Part shown: positions 29,500 through 39,328 of the stretch, one piece after another
Numbering within the stretch: the stretch's first letter is position 1
Layout of the letters: the number at the start of each line of letters is the position of its first letter
Assembly (NCBI GenBank): GCA_022448005.1
Contig: JAKUTK010000014.1
Coordinates: 38,332 to 102,331, forward strand
Origin: Pseudomonas sp.
GTDB taxonomy: Bacteria; Pseudomonadota; Gammaproteobacteria; Pseudomonadales; Pseudomonadaceae
Reading direction: 5' to 3'
DNA length: 64,000 bases
Translations under genes and position numbers: made by a program
The notes under the pieces: generated by a model
What the model was told of the DNA's origin: nothing
Databases searched by the model: none
Seen by the model: the letters and a program-made list of their open reading frames with translations, nothing else

Positions 29500-32400
29500 G
29501 TATGCGCTTCCTGCACAGGCCGCTGCTTGCGGCCGAACCGGTTGCCCAGTCGATCAAAGAACAGGTAGATCACGGGCGTGGTGAACAGCGTCAGCAGCTG
29601 GCTAAGCAGCAAGCCGCCAACCAGCACCAGGCCCAGCGGTTGACGCAGCTCGGCACCGGAGCCTGATGCCAGCATCAGCGGCACCGCACCGAACAATGCC
29701 GCCAGGGTCGTCATCAGGATGGGCCTGAAACGCAGCAACGCCGCACGGTAGATCGCATCCTGCGGGCTCATGCCCTGGTGTCGCTCGGCCTCCAGCGCGA
29801 AGTCGATCATCATGATGGCGTTTTTCTTGACGATGCCGATCAGCAGGATGATCCCGATGATCGCAATCAGCCCCAGGTCGTTGCCGGTCAGCAGCAACGC
29901 CAGCAAGGCGCCAACCGCAGCCGAGGGCAGCGTCGAAAGAATGGTGATCGGGTGGATATAGCTCTCGTAGAGCACACCGAGCACGATGTACATGGTCACG
30001 ACTGCCGCCAAAATCAGCAGCAATGTGCTCGACAGCGACGCGCGGAAGGCTTCAGCCGCGCCCTGGAACCGGCTCTGGATTCCTGCCGGCAAACCGATCT
30101 CCGCCTCGACGCTTTCGATGACTTCCACCGCCTCGCCCAACGAAACGCCATCAGCCAGATTGAACGACAATGTCACGGCCGGGAACTGGCCAATGTGATT
30201 GATCAGCAGGGGTGCGCTACGTTGTTGCAGCGTGGCCAGGCTGGACAGCCGAACCGGGGTTCCGCTCTCGCTCTGCACGTACAGCTGCTCCAGCGCCTGC
30301 GCGCCAAGGCGGTTGCCTGCTTCTGCTTCGAGCACAACGCGGTACTGGCTGGCCTGGGTGAAGATCGTTGAAATCTGTCGCTGACCGAAGGCGTCATACA
30401 GCGCATCGGTTATCGCCGATATCTCGATCCCCAAGCGGGCCGCGGCATCTCTGTCGATATCCAGGAAGATCTGCAACCCGTCACTTTGCAGGTCGCTGGC
30501 CACATCGGTCAGCTCCGGGCGCTCACGCAACGCTGCCACCAGGCGTGGCGTCCACTCCTGCAACAGCTCACCATCGGGTGACTCCAGGCTGAACTGAAAC
30601 TGCGTGCGGCTGACCCGGTCCTCAATCGACAGATCCTGCACCGGCTGCATGTACAGCTCGATTCCCGGTAGTTTCGTCAGCTCAGGACGTAGACGATCAA
30701 TCACCTGGCTGGCGGTGACATCACGCTCGCCATGGGGCTTGAGGTTGATCAGCATCCGTCCGCTGTTGAGCGTTACGTTGTCGCCATCGACGCCAATGTA
30801 CGACGACAGGCTGGCCACCGCCGGATCAGCCAGGATCACGCGCGACAAGGATTGCTGGCGTTCGCTCATGGCGCGGAAGGAAATCGACTGCGGGGCTTCG
30901 CTGATGCCTTGAATCACACCGGTGTCCTGCACCGGAAAGAAGCCCTTCGGCACCGCCAGATACAACACCACCGTCAGACCGAGCGTGCCCACCGCCACCA
31001 GCAGCGTCAGAGTCTGGTGACCCAGCACCCAGGTCAGCCAGCGGGAATAACCGCCAATAAGACGCTCGACCCAGTCGGGCTTGCCCTTTTCAACGGCGGC
31101 GGGCTTGAGCAGCTTGGCGCACATCATTGGCGTCAGCGTCAGCGAGACCACCAGCGAAATCAGGATCGCCACAGCCAGGGTGATGGCGAACTCGCGGAAC
31201 AGCCGCCCCACCACGTCCTGCATGAACAGCAGCGGAATCAGTACGGCAATCAGCGACAAGGTCAGTGAGATCAACGTGAAGCCGATCTGTCTGGCACCTT
31301 TCAGTGCGGCCTGCAGCGGCGTCTCCCCCTCCTCCACGTGGCGCGCGATGTTCTCGAGCATGACGATGGCGTCATCCACAACGAATCCCGTCGCAATGGT
31401 CAGCGCCATCAAGGTCAGGTTGTTTAGCGAGAAACCGGCAAGGTGCATCACCGCGAATGTGCCGATCAGCGACAGCGGTACTGCTATGGACGGAATGATG
31501 GTCGCCGACAGGCGCTTGAGGAATACAAAGGTGACCATGACAACCAGAAAGGTCGCCATCAACAGTTCGTGCTGGACATCGGTGATTGCAGCCCGGATGG
31601 TCTGCGTTCGATCGGTCAGCACCACTACGTCGAGGCCGGTCGGCATGCTGGCCGTCACCTCAGGCAGCAATGCCTGAATCCGTTCGATCACCTCGATCAC
31701 GTTGGCGCCGGGCTGGCGCTGGATGTTCAAGAGCACGGCCTGACTTTCATTGGCCCAGGCGGCCAAGCGCTCATTCTCAGCCCCGTCGATAATGTCGGCG
31801 ACATCCTTCAAGCGCAGCGTCGCGCCGCCCTCATAGGCCAGAATCAGCTCAGCGTATTCCTCCGGCGTCTTCAGCTGATCATTGGCATCGAGCATCGACA
31901 CGCGGGTCGGGCCGTCGAAATTGCCCTTGGGTTGATTGACGTTGGAGCTGGTCACCAAGGAACGCACGTCAGCCAGCGACAGGCCGTAAGACGCAAGCGC
32001 CTCCGGATTGACCCGTATACGCACTGCTGGTCGCTGGCCGCCAGCGATGCTGACCATACCGACGCCGCTGATTTGCGCCAATTTCTGCGCCATGCGGGTA
32101 TCGACCAGGTCGTGCAGCTCCGGCAGGGCCAGACTTTCCGAGGTCACCGCCAGTGTCATGACCGGCGTGTCAGCCGGGTTGACCTTGTTATAGACCGGCG
32201 GTGCCGGCAGATCATTGGGCAGCAGATTGCTTCCGGCGTTGATCGCCGCCTGGACTTCCTGCTCGGCAACGTCGAGTTCAACGTCCAGCGAGAAGCGTAA
32301 GGTGATCACCGATGCGCCGCCAGAGCTGGTGGAGGACATCTGCGTCAGGCCGGGCATCTGACCGAACTGCCGTTCCAGCGGCGCAGTCACCGCGCTGGTC

Positions 32401-32576
32401 ATGACCTCCGGGCTGGCTCCGGGATACAGCGACATCACCCGGATGGTCGGATAGTCCACCTGGGGCAAGGCGGACACCGGCAGCATGCGGTAGGCGATAA
32501 GCCCGGCCAGCAGAATCGCGATCATCGTCAGGGTTGTGGCCACCGGCCGAAGGACGAACAGCCGCGAGATGTTCAT
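29496..32576 (-). CDS. muxB: RND transporter MuxB/MdtB-like
   Basis: A 1026-residue RND permease, first of the heteromeric MuxB/MuxC pair (MdtB in E. coli). It starts [16 protein letters not shown] and has the relay motif [19 protein letters not shown] and the distal [18 protein letters not shown]. Expected topology is 12 TM helices with two large periplasmic loops. The ATG overlaps the muxA stop; the stop overlaps a 17-codon bridging ORF that leads into muxC. Confidence 0.94.
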   Translation of the reverse strand: MNISRLFVLRPVATTLTMIAILLAGLIAYRMLPVSALPQVDYPTIRVMSLYPGASPEVMTSAVTAPLERQFGQMPGLTQMSSTSSGGASVITLRFSLDVELDVAEQEVQAAINAGSNLLPNDLPAPPVYNKVNPADTPVMTLAVTSESLALPELHDLVDTRMAQKLAQISGVGMVSIAGGQRPAVRIRVNPEALASYGLSLADVRSLVTSSNVNQPKGNFDGPTRVSMLDANDQLKTPEEYAELILAYEGGATLRLKDVADIIDGAENERLAAWANESQAVLLNIQRQPGANVIEVIERIQALLPEVTASMPTGLDVVVLTDRTQTIRAAITDVQHELLMATFLVVMVTFVFLKRLSATIIPSIAVPLSLIGTFAVMHLAGFSLNNLTLMALTIATGFVVDDAIVMLENIARHVEEGETPLQAALKGARQIGFTLISLTLSLIAVLIPLLFMQDVVGRLFREFAITLAVAILISLVVSLTLTPMMCAKLLKPAAVEKGKPDWVERLIGGYSRWLTWVLGHQTLTLLVAVGTLGLTVVLYLAVPKGFFPVQDTGVIQGISEAPQSISFRAMSERQQSLSRVILADPAVASLSSYIGVDGDNVTLNSGRMLINLKPHGERDVTASQVIDRLRPELTKLPGIELYMQPVQDLSIEDRVSRTQFQFSLESPDGELLQEWTPRLVAALRERPELTDVASDLQSDGLQIFLDIDRDAAARLGIEISAITDALYDAFGQRQISTIFTQASQYRVVLEAEAGNRLGAQALEQLYVQSESGTPVRLSSLATLQQRSAPLLINHIGQFPAVTLSFNLADGVSLGEAVEVIESVEAEIGLPAGIQSRFQGAAEAFRASLSSTLLLILAAVVTMYIVLGVLYESYIHPITILSTLPSAAVGALLALLLTGNDLGLIAIIGIILLIGIVKKNAIMMIDFALEAERHQGMSPQDAIYRAALLRFRPILMTTLAALFGAVPLMLASGSGAELRQPLGLVLVGGLLLSQLLTLFTTPVIYLFFDRLGNRFGRKQRPVQEAHT

Positions 32577-33817
32577 CGCGCCGGACGCTCCTTGGTGCTC
32601 TGAGTATCGGCCTTCGGATTTGCAGCCGCTTCGTCGGCAAGTTTCTGACGATCCACCACTTCGACTTCGCTGCCGTCACGCAGGCGGTCGGTGCCCTCCA
32701 TGACGATTCGCTCGCCGGGGTTCAAACCGTTCACCACGACGGTCCTGTCGCCATTGCTCGGACCGACTTCGAGCACCCGCAGCTCAACCTTCGAGTCCTC
32801 ACCGACGACATACGCGTAGTTGCCGCGCGAGCCGAACTGCAGCGCTGCTGAAGGAATCAGAACCGCATCAGTCAATGTTTCCACACGCAAACGAGCATTG
32901 ACGAACTGGTTGGGTATCAACAGCTCGGCCTCGTTATCGAAGCGCGCCTTCATCTTCAGCGTGCCAGTGGTCGTATCGATCAGATTGTCGAGACTTTCCA
33001 GTACACCTTCACCTAACAGGGTACGCTCGCCCCGGTCCCAGGCCTGGACTGAAAGCTCTTCACCGCTGCGGAACCGGGAGATAACCGGCGGCAACTCACT
33101 TTCGGGCAGCGTAAAGGTGATTGCGATGGGCTGGGTCTGGGTGATCACCACCAGCGGCGTGGTGTCGTTGGCCGCCACAAGGTTGCCCTGATCCAGCTGA
33201 CGCAGGCCGACGCGGCCATCTATTGGCGCGCGAATCTTGGTGAACTGCAGGTTCAGTTTGGCCTCGTTGACAGCGGCCTGGTTGGCTGCAAGCGTTCCCT
33301 TGTATTGATTGACCAGTGCCTGCTGAGTATCAAGCGTCTGCTTGGCAATGCTGTCGTCGGCGAACAGACCACGGTAACGGTCGAGGTCCAGCTGCGCATT
33401 CTGCAACAAAGCACGGTTTTGCTGGAGGGTGCCTTCGGCTTGCTGCAGTGCCACTTCATAAGCGCGGGGATCGATGACGGCCAGCAAATCGCCGGCCTGG
33501 ACGCGCTGACCCTCCTCGAAGTGAATCTCCACCAGTTCACCGGCCACGCGGCTACGCACGTTGACGGTATTCAACGGTGTAACGGTGCCAAGCGCCTTGG
33601 CGTAGACCTCGAACTCACCTCGTTCCACCGGGGCAACCCGCACGGGCGTGGGGCCACCAAATGCGCCGAAAGCCGGACGCCCACCCGCCTGCTGTGGCGG
33701 CGTCTCGGCCGCGCTTGGCCATAACCACCATAGCAGCAACGCAATCACAACAACCACGCCGCCAATAATTAGCCAACGCCGCATGGAGCCCGCAGAAGAA
33801 GTAGTTGCCTCGGACAT
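32573..33817 (-). CDS. muxA: RND periplasmic adaptor MuxA/MdtA-like
   Basis: A 414-residue membrane-fusion protein held by an N-terminal helix (about 13-32, [19 protein letters not shown]) rather than a lipobox. The lipoyl halves surround a coiled coil (about 115-175), and [20 protein letters not shown] marks the second half. The ATG at 33817 gives a short cytoplasmic tail before the anchor; the upstream TTG start in the same frame is not supported. First gene of muxABC-opmB; the divergent gap to 34090 (273 bp) must hold its promoter, but I saw no clear box. Confidence 0.93.
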   Translation of the reverse strand: MSEATTSSAGSMRRWLIIGGVVVVIALLLWWLWPSAAETPPQQAGGRPAFGAFGGPTPVRVAPVERGEFEVYAKALGTVTPLNTVNVRSRVAGELVEIHFEEGQRVQAGDLLAVIDPRAYEVALQQAEGTLQQNRALLQNAQLDLDRYRGLFADDSIAKQTLDTQQALVNQYKGTLAANQAAVNEAKLNLQFTKIRAPIDGRVGLRQLDQGNLVAANDTTPLVVITQTQPIAITFTLPESELPPVISRFRSGEELSVQAWDRGERTLLGEGVLESLDNLIDTTTGTLKMKARFDNEAELLIPNQFVNARLRVETLTDAVLIPSAALQFGSRGNYAYVVGEDSKVELRVLEVGPSNGDRTVVVNGLNPGERIVMEGTDRLRDGSEVEVVDRQKLADEAAANPKADTQSTKERPAR

Positions 33818-34090
33818 GAACTGGGTTCGCCTGAAAATGAGCGTGAACCATAAGCAGTCGCGCTCCGCTCGCAAAGGGGATTTACGGCATTTTTACGTAT
33901 CAGGCTTTGTAGCAACCCGAACCGATGGCAAAACGCTCCATACCGGCGCAGGAACCATGCTTGAGCCATCCAGTCTATGTATCGTTCGCCGGGACGCTGA
34001 CCAATGTGGCTCAGCGGAATCGTCCCGTATTCGATGAGGCATGCCGCTATTTTTCAGGCCGTCCGATAATGGCCTGCACAGGATCAAGGA

Positions 34091-35557
34091 ATGAACGCAT
34101 CACTGGTCATCCTGGCGTTAACAGTTGCCAGCTTTCTACTCGGTTTTCTACGCGACCTGTTTATCGCCAAGTCTTTCGGACTGAGCTGGGAAGCGGACCT
34201 GATATTTGTCGCACTGATTCTGCCGATGTTCTTCGAGAACTTTCTCGGCCTCGCCCTGCGCGACGCAATGATTCCTTACCTGCAAAAGCTACGCAGCCAG
34301 TCCGAAGCCCTGTTTGAGACGGTTAGCCGCTGGCTCTACTGGCGCGTAATGCTCATGGGCGCAGCTGTGAGTGCCGTCGCCATCATTGCAAGCTATTGGA
34401 TTCTGAACATGCTGGCGCCCGGCTGGACGGACGCTCAGGTTGCCGCCGGCCAGATCGTATTCTGCGTAGGCGCGGTACTGGTCGCCGTTCAGGCGGTTTT
34501 GTATTGCCAGGGTGCACTGCTGAACATGGATGAGGTGTTCATCCTGCCGATGACACGGACGGTGCTGCTCAACGCTGGCGCGATCGTCGGCATCCTGCTG
34601 TTCCAACCTACCGGCATGGTGATCTTCATCGGCATGCTGCTGCCCCAATTGGCGTTGATCCTGGTACAGCATCGACGTATCGCGTACCTACGAGGCGACA
34701 GCAAAGTCGAGACAAAGGGGCATGCAGGTGGCTTCGGCCTAGCGTTCGCACCCGTACTGCTGGCGGCCGGGGCGCAACAAGCCTGCATTCTTGCCGAGCG
34801 GATGTTTGCTTCCTTCCTGGACGAAGGCAGTATCACCATGCTGTCGTTTGCGTTTCGCATCGTCACCATTCCGCTCACGCTTTACGCCTTGTCCGTGCTT
34901 TCGGTGCTCTTTCCCCGCTTCGTCTCGAGCTGGAACGATGGCGATCTCAGCAGCCATGCCGCCGTTATTCGCAAAGGATTGCTGGCGACACTGCTATTTC
35001 TGGTTCCAGCGTCCGTGGTGCTCTGTTCATTCCCACAACCGGTCGTCTCAGTACTTCTGGAACGGGGTCAGTTCGGCGCAGCGCAAACCGACGCCACGGC
35101 CGCGCTGGTGGTCCTGTATGCACTCGGTCTGCCCGCGATGGGCTTGGCGCTGCTGTGGGGACGTGCGCTCCTGGCGCAGCATCAATCACGGTTGTTCCTG
35201 GTGATCATGCTGGTCAGTTCTGCCTTTACGATCGGCCTCGATGCGCTGCTCTACGGACCATATGGTGCCGAAGGTCTGGCCGTTGCGTTTACCAGCGGCG
35301 TGACCCTCCAGGCGCTCTTCATGGGACTGTACGTCTATCGTGCGTCGCCTGCAGGCTTGGCTCCCGGCGTGCTCGGGCGCTGGCTCGCTACCGCCGTCGT
35401 GGTCGCAACCGCACTGCATTGGTTGCCTTCCCCGCACGGGCTACTGCAACTGTGCCTGTATATAGGCCTGGTGCTCTGTGCCTTCGCCGTGGGCGTGGTG
35501 CTGCTCGGCGAACGGGACCTGTTCAAGCCGGCGTACTGGTCCATGAAAAAAGCCTGA
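34091..35557 (+). CDS. MurJ/MviN-family lipid flippase paralogue
   Basis: A 488-residue polytopic protein with about 14 hydrophobic segments, of the MOP superfamily (MurJ/MviN). N-terminal LLGFLRDLFIAKSFGLSWEAD matches the MurJ helix-1 motif with its conserved arginine. A dedicated MurJ is usually about 510 residues and often near rpsT; this copy stands alone between muxA and a toxin-antitoxin pair, so it may be a second flippase for an exopolysaccharide precursor (PslK-like). An AAGGA run lies immediately before the ATG. Confidence 0.85.
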   Translation: MNASLVILALTVASFLLGFLRDLFIAKSFGLSWEADLIFVALILPMFFENFLGLALRDAMIPYLQKLRSQSEALFETVSRWLYWRVMLMGAAVSAVAIIASYWILNMLAPGWTDAQVAAGQIVFCVGAVLVAVQAVLYCQGALLNMDEVFILPMTRTVLLNAGAIVGILLFQPTGMVIFIGMLLPQLALILVQHRRIAYLRGDSKVETKGHAGGFGLAFAPVLLAAGAQQACILAERMFASFLDEGSITMLSFAFRIVTIPLTLYALSVLSVLFPRFVSSWNDGDLSSHAAVIRKGLLATLLFLVPASVVLCSFPQPVVSVLLERGQFGAAQTDATAALVVLYALGLPAMGLALLWGRALLAQHQSRLFLVIMLVSSAFTIGLDALLYGPYGAEGLAVAFTSGVTLQALFMGLYVYRASPAGLAPGVLGRWLATAVVVATALHWLPSPHGLLQLCLYIGLVLCAFAVGVVLLGERDLFKPAYWSMKKA

Positions 35558-35600
35558 CGGCAATTTCTGCTGCCACTTAGTCCGATAGCGCCCAGCTTTG

Positions 35601-35638
35601 TCTGTAGATATATGATGTGCTACTTTTAATTCTACAGA
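35601..35638. promoter_or_regulatory. 8-bp inverted repeat, candidate operator of the xre-res operon
   Basis: TCTGTAGA (35601-35608) and TCTACAGA (35631-35638) are perfect inverted repeats, 30 bp centre to centre, about three helical turns, ending 20 bp before the antitoxin ATG. A TATGAT (35611-35616) lies between them and could be a -10 element. Xre antitoxins of this family repress their own operon, so this is the obvious operator; that is inference from position and symmetry. Confidence 0.65.
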
Positions 35639-35658
35639 CACAGCCAGGCAGCTTAACT

Positions 35659-36063
35659 ATGGCAGCAGTTCTTCAAGCACAGGCATTCACGAAGGACCAG
35701 TGCGCAACCGGTCTACGGGCTGCGGTGAACATTCTGGAAAAATGGCAGGCAACCACCGACCAGGCCTGCACGATTCTTCGGATATCACGTAGCACCCATA
35801 ACCGCGCCAGGTCAGGCGATGCTAGTTGGTCGGTCAGTCTCGACCCCGACCAGATGCAACGCATCAGCTTCGTTCTGAACATTCATGCCGCACTTCGGCT
35901 TGTTTTCGACAATCCGGAGAACATGTATGGCTTCCCGGCGATGGCCAACCATAACGAGTTCTTCAATGGGCGCTCACCGCTGGAAATAATGGCTCAGGGC
36001 GACATGGTCTCTCTGTACGAATCGTTCCGACGCATCGATAGCCTACGAGGCGCTCAGTGGTAA
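35659..36063 (+). CDS. Xre/MbcA/ParS-family antitoxin
   Basis: A 134-residue antitoxin that should bind and neutralise the RES toxin encoded next. The C-terminal half has the family toxin-binding fold (LRLVFDNPENMYGFPAMANHNEFFNGRSPLEIMAQGD), with a preceding helix-turn-helix region (about 20-60, ATDQACTILRISRSTHNRAR-like). The ATG at 35659 is taken; an in-frame start 14 codons earlier lies inside the operator repeat and is unlikely. It overlaps the toxin gene by 7 bp. Confidence 0.9.
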   Translation: MAAVLQAQAFTKDQCATGLRAAVNILEKWQATTDQACTILRISRSTHNRARSGDASWSVSLDPDQMQRISFVLNIHAALRLVFDNPENMYGFPAMANHNEFFNGRSPLEIMAQGDMVSLYESFRRIDSLRGAQW

Positions 36064-36749
36064 GCCCGAGTCAGCTGCCCAGACTGGCTGATGTCGAGCA
36101 ACAGGCCTATCGGCTGGTTAACTCGAAGTTTCCTCCCATTGCCTTATTCGATGATGTCGCCGATGCCGACGAGTTCGAAACGCTCTACCAATTACAAGCC
36201 CTGACCAATCCACGGTTACGAAACGAGACAGGCCATCTGGAGCTGATCGCGCGCGCTGAAATACCCTTCGGCATTCCCGGCTGCTCATACGCCACTGCTC
36301 CGTTTACCCATGTAAACCCGGCCGGGTCGCGTTTCAGCGACGGTAGCTTTGGCGTACTTTATCTGGCCAGCACAATGGATACAGCGCTTGCTGAAGTTCG
36401 CCATCACCAGGACCGCTACTGGTCGAAGGTGGTTGGCCTGAGCTATGAGCGCTTTGTTTTCCGCGGCTTGTCGTGCCGCTTCAGCGAAGCCGGGATGCTC
36501 GATGCGATGCCCATCCCAATGACGGATCCGCTCTACGACCCTGAGGATTATTCGAGCGGCCATCGCCTCGGGGGACTGCTCAGAAAAGGTCAAAAGCCCG
36601 GCTTGCGCTACCACTCCGTACGCAAATCGGGTCAGCATTGCTGGGCATTGATGACCCCAAAGCCGGTGACCTCTGTCATTCAAAGCGACCATTACGAGAT
36701 GGTCTGGAACGGCTGCATCTCAAGCGTCAGTTCGATCACCGCGATCTAA
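36057..36749 (+). CDS. RES-domain toxin (NAD+-degrading family)
   Basis: A 230-residue RES-domain protein; characterised members deplete cellular NAD+ and slow growth. Conserved residues are visible: Arg in GSRFSDGSFGVLYLA, Glu in TALAEVRHH, and Ser in LRYHSVR. The start is GTG at 36057, overlapping the antitoxin stop, so toxin translation depends on the antitoxin. Length is on the long side for RES toxins (about 150-230). From memory it resembles the P. putida Xre-RES pair. Confidence 0.9.
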   Translation: MVSPSQLPRLADVEQQAYRLVNSKFPPIALFDDVADADEFETLYQLQALTNPRLRNETGHLELIARAEIPFGIPGCSYATAPFTHVNPAGSRFSDGSFGVLYLASTMDTALAEVRHHQDRYWSKVVGLSYERFVFRGLSCRFSEAGMLDAMPIPMTDPLYDPEDYSSGHRLGGLLRKGQKPGLRYHSVRKSGQHCWALMTPKPVTSVIQSDHYEMVWNGCISSVSSITAI

Positions 36750-36972
36750 AATCGCTCCCTCTACATGCCACTTTTGCAGACCAACCGGCACACCTCGGGG
36801 ATAGGACCATATCGGGAGCAGTAGAGAAAACTGCTCAAGCGCCCGGCGCGCCCTCCCCCTGAGTCTTCCCAGTACCGCACAACCCAAAGCCCCCATGCAG
36901 CAGAACGCGCTTCGGACGGGTCCGATCCATAACGGGCGGCTCAGTCTCGCCGAATTGTCAGGGGAGACAGAC

Positions 36973-37938
36973 ATGCAACACCTTGATCTGCAGGTGATCA
37001 ATCAAGCGCTTAAATGGGTCTCGGAAGGACATGACATATGGTTTTGTACCGTGTTGTCGACCTACGGATCGGCGCCTCGAGCGCCGGGCGCCCTCCTCGC
37101 TGCCCGGGCAGACGGTGCGCACGTTGGCTCATTGTCCGGCGGTTGCGTCGAGGAGGAATTTCTCGCCTGTCTGGCGCAAGGCGAATTACAAGCGCCGGCC
37201 CAAATCGTTCGCTACGGCGAAACCGATGATGACCGGCGACGCCTACAGCTGCCGTGCGGCGGCATCCTGCAGGTGCTGGTGGAGCACCACACACCGAGCG
37301 AAACATGGCGCACTCACTTGCTCATGCTACAAGCAGCTCTACAAGGCCAACAGCGCCTGCTGCGACGAGTAGACCTGACGACTGGCGCCGCTGAACTGCT
37401 ACCTGACCAAGGTGGTGAGCAGACCCGCCTTGAGGGTGAGCAAGTCGATATCCGCATCGGCCCCGCGCTTCGGCTGCTGCTCGCAGGTGTATCGCCTGTT
37501 GCACAGGCGTGCGCCAGTTTCGCTCGAGCGCTTGGTTGCGAAGTGATTGCCTGTGATCCCCGAGACGAGATGCAGGGCACGCTGATCGAAGGCATCGAAG
37601 TGCAGCCGGTGTTGCCCTCCGTGTTTATTGCTTCTGGCGCGTGTCACGAGGCCACCGCCGTGGTCGCGCTGACGCACGATCCACGCATTGATGACCTCGC
37701 GCTGATGGAGGCGGTACGAACTCCAGCGTTCTACATCGGCGCTATGGGGTCGCAACAGACCTCTGCCAAGCGAGCCGAACGGTTGCAACGCGTGGGTGGG
37801 CTAGACGAACAGCAAATCGAGCGCATCCACATGCCCATCGGACTGGATCTCGGCAGCAAGACACCGGCTGAAATTGCCCTCTCGGTGATGGCTGATGTGC
37901 TGCGGGTTTATCGAGGTAAGGCGCGGGACGCGCTTTGA
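36973..37938 (+). CDS. XdhC/CoxI-family protein without neighbouring xanthine dehydrogenase
   Basis: A 321-residue XdhC-family protein; relatives insert sulfurated molybdenum cofactor into xanthine dehydrogenase-type enzymes. N-terminal XdhC_CoxI domain (TVLSTYGSAPRAPGALLA, GSLSGGCVEEEF) and C-terminal Rossmann domain (LLLAGVSPVAQACASFAR, YIGAMGSQQTSAKRAERL). The ATG at 36973 has GGGGAG about 6 bases upstream; an upstream in-frame ATG at 36895 adds 26 unconserved residues. No xdhA or xdhB lies nearby, so its client enzyme is not evident. Confidence 0.88.
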   Translation: MQHLDLQVINQALKWVSEGHDIWFCTVLSTYGSAPRAPGALLAARADGAHVGSLSGGCVEEEFLACLAQGELQAPAQIVRYGETDDDRRRLQLPCGGILQVLVEHHTPSETWRTHLLMLQAALQGQQRLLRRVDLTTGAAELLPDQGGEQTRLEGEQVDIRIGPALRLLLAGVSPVAQACASFARALGCEVIACDPRDEMQGTLIEGIEVQPVLPSVFIASGACHEATAVVALTHDPRIDDLALMEAVRTPAFYIGAMGSQQTSAKRAERLQRVGGLDEQQIERIHMPIGLDLGSKTPAEIALSVMADVLRVYRGKARDAL

Positions 37939-38743
37939 AAAGCGATACCGGAAGCCATTATCCCTGCTAGCAAGAGTGTCCGCTGTAAGGGAACCACAAG
38001 CGACTTCCTGCGATTGAATCACTGTCATAAACATCTGAGTTATTCAGCGAAGCCGTGAAAGCCCCGCCGCGCTTGCCTTGCGCGCGTTATCCACAAAAGC
38101 TGTGGATAAGTCTGTGAACACATGATGGATGACTCGCTCAAACGCCCGGCTGACGTGGCTTTGGTACAGATCGTCGAGTTTTCAACCATAACTAAAAAAG
38201 GCTTTTAATTCAGTTACTTAAACCAATTCACCTAACAACCGAAACGGCGCAGAGTTTAGGCAGGGACCTTTCCTGACCTGAGTGTGCATAACAATTCTTG
38301 TCAACGACTTTTTTAGACAAAATTGGCACTTGTAACCATAGACGCGGCTCCATATTTGCTCTCTGCATTTTCGCCTTGATGGCAGGTCGATTAATCGTCA
38401 CGCCTGCACCACGTGCCAAAATGCCACTAGCGGACAATCATCCAGCCGCTCTGGCTGACTCGATCCGACGCACTCTGCAGAGTTGACCAGCGTTTACCGA
38501 TCAGGAGCTTGGGTCTAAAAAGGCTGGGCCATGTAGCGTCTGGCCAGCGCTGGGGACGCTGAGCGGGCAATAGATAGCCCGGCTACAACAGAGAAATGGT
38601 CTTTGAGCCTTAAAGAAACACAGCGGATTTCGAAGAATGCAGTCCGGCATTCACGCTAGCAGACACATGGAAATCGAAGCGCCGCCATTCTCATTTCCCA
38701 GACACGCGAAAGCCCCGATAAACGGGGCTTTCAGCGTTTCAGA
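37939..38743. other. gene-free region with a three-DnaA-box cluster
   Basis: About 800 bases with no gene I can support. TTATCCACA (38087-38095) and its inverse TGTGGATAA (38101-38109) form a 9-bp inverted pair with a five-base spacer; TGTGCATAA (38283-38291) is a third match to TTWTNCACA on the minus strand. An AT-rich stretch (about 38176-38235) lies between. No dnaA, dnaN or rpmH is near, so this is not an obvious oriC. A short reading frame at 38298-38486 starts with TTG, has no ribosome site and looks random. Confidence 0.65.
38709..38731 (-). terminator. terminator after tRNA-Leu
   Basis: AAAGCCCCG (38709-38717) and CGGGGCTTT (38723-38731) form a 9-bp stem around five bases. On the minus strand it lies just past the tRNA-Leu CCA end. 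Confidence 0.8.
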
Positions 38744-38828
38744 TGGTGCGGACGGAGAGACTCGAACTCTCACACCTTGCGGCGCCAGAACCTAAATCTG
38801 GTGTGTCTACCAATTTCACCACGTCCGC
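38744..38828 (-). tRNA. tRNA-Leu (anticodon UAG)
   Basis: The minus strand gives a class II tRNA with acceptor GCGGACG paired to CGTCCGC, a D-arm (TGGTGAAATTGGTAGACA), anticodon stem CCAGA/TCTGG with loop TTTAGGT (anticodon UAG, reads CUA/CUN), a variable arm, T-loop GTTCGAGTC, and an encoded CCA. Length 85. Confidence 0.97.
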
Positions 38829-38843
38829 AAACTTCTAAACGAA

Positions 38844-38866
38844 AACGCCAGGCAGTGCCTGGCGTT
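38844..38866 (-). terminator. terminator-like hairpin between tRNA-His and tRNA-Leu
   Basis: AACGCCAGGC (38844-38853) and GCCTGGCGTT (38857-38866) form a perfect 10-bp stem with a three-base loop; on the minus strand it is followed by TTC after four Ts. It would end transcription from the promoter at 39167 before tRNA-Leu, or mark a processing point. Confidence 0.65.
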
Positions 38867-38874
38867 CCGGAATA

Positions 38875-38951
38875 TGGGGTGGACGATGGGGTTCGAACCC
38901 ACGACCGCAGGAGCCACAATCCTGTGCTCTACCAACTGAGCTACGCCCACC
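38875..38951 (-). tRNA. tRNA-His (anticodon GUG)
   Basis: Acceptor GTGGGCG-type stem with the extra 5' G-1 that marks tRNA-His, D-arm TAGCTCAGTTGGTAGAGC, anticodon stem CAGGA/TCCTG with loop TTGTGGC (anticodon GUG), T-arm GTGGGTTCGAACCCC and encoded CCA. Confidence 0.97.
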
Positions 38952-38981
38952 ATATTGCCTTGCTTGTGCCAGAGCCCAAAA

Positions 38982-39058
38982 TGGCGCACCCGGCAGGACT
39001 CGAACCTGCGACCATCCGCTTAGAAGGCGGATGCTCTATCCAACTGAGCTACGGGCGC
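38982..39058 (-). tRNA. tRNA-Arg (anticodon UCU)
   Basis: Acceptor GCGCCCG, D-arm TAGCTCAGTTGGATAGAGC, anticodon stem TCCGC/GCGGA with loop CTTCTAA (anticodon UCU, reads AGA/AGG), T-arm GCAGGTTCGAGTCCTGC and encoded CCA. It is the first gene of the tRNA cluster. Confidence 0.97.
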
Positions 39059-39159
39059 TTTATATCTGCATTCGGCTGAGCGCAGACTTCAAGCTCCGAC
39101 CAGTGAAGGACTGACCTTCAAAAGCCGCCTTACCCAGCAGCAAGCTGTGCTCGACAAGC

Positions 39160-39195
39160 GGGGCGAATCTTAATGGCCTGACTTCACCTCGTCAA
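39160..39195 (-). promoter_or_regulatory. promoter of the tRNA-Arg/His/Leu cluster
   Basis: On the minus strand, TTGACG (39195-39190), a 17-base spacer and TAAGAT (39172-39167) are followed by the GC-rich stretch TCGCCCCGC, the discriminator type of stringently controlled stable-RNA promoters. Predicted start near 39160, about 100 bases before tRNA-Arg. Confidence 0.8.
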
Positions 39196-39328
39196 CAGCT
39201 AAACCAAAAAAAATTCAGCCTGGTAAAGGAGTTACGGGAATCCCCCACCGGGTCGCCTTTGCCGAACGGTGCCGCCGTGCGAGAATGCGCGTCCTTTTTC
39301 AGTCCTTCTCGATGGTTAATCACGCGTC

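Noticed and set aside
38087..38109. Chromosomal replication origin
   Set aside because: Only one box pair and one single box are present and no dnaA, dnaN, gidA or rpmH lies nearby.
38298..38486. Small 62-codon gene in the gene-free region
   Set aside because: TTG start, no ribosome site, no family resemblance; probably chance.
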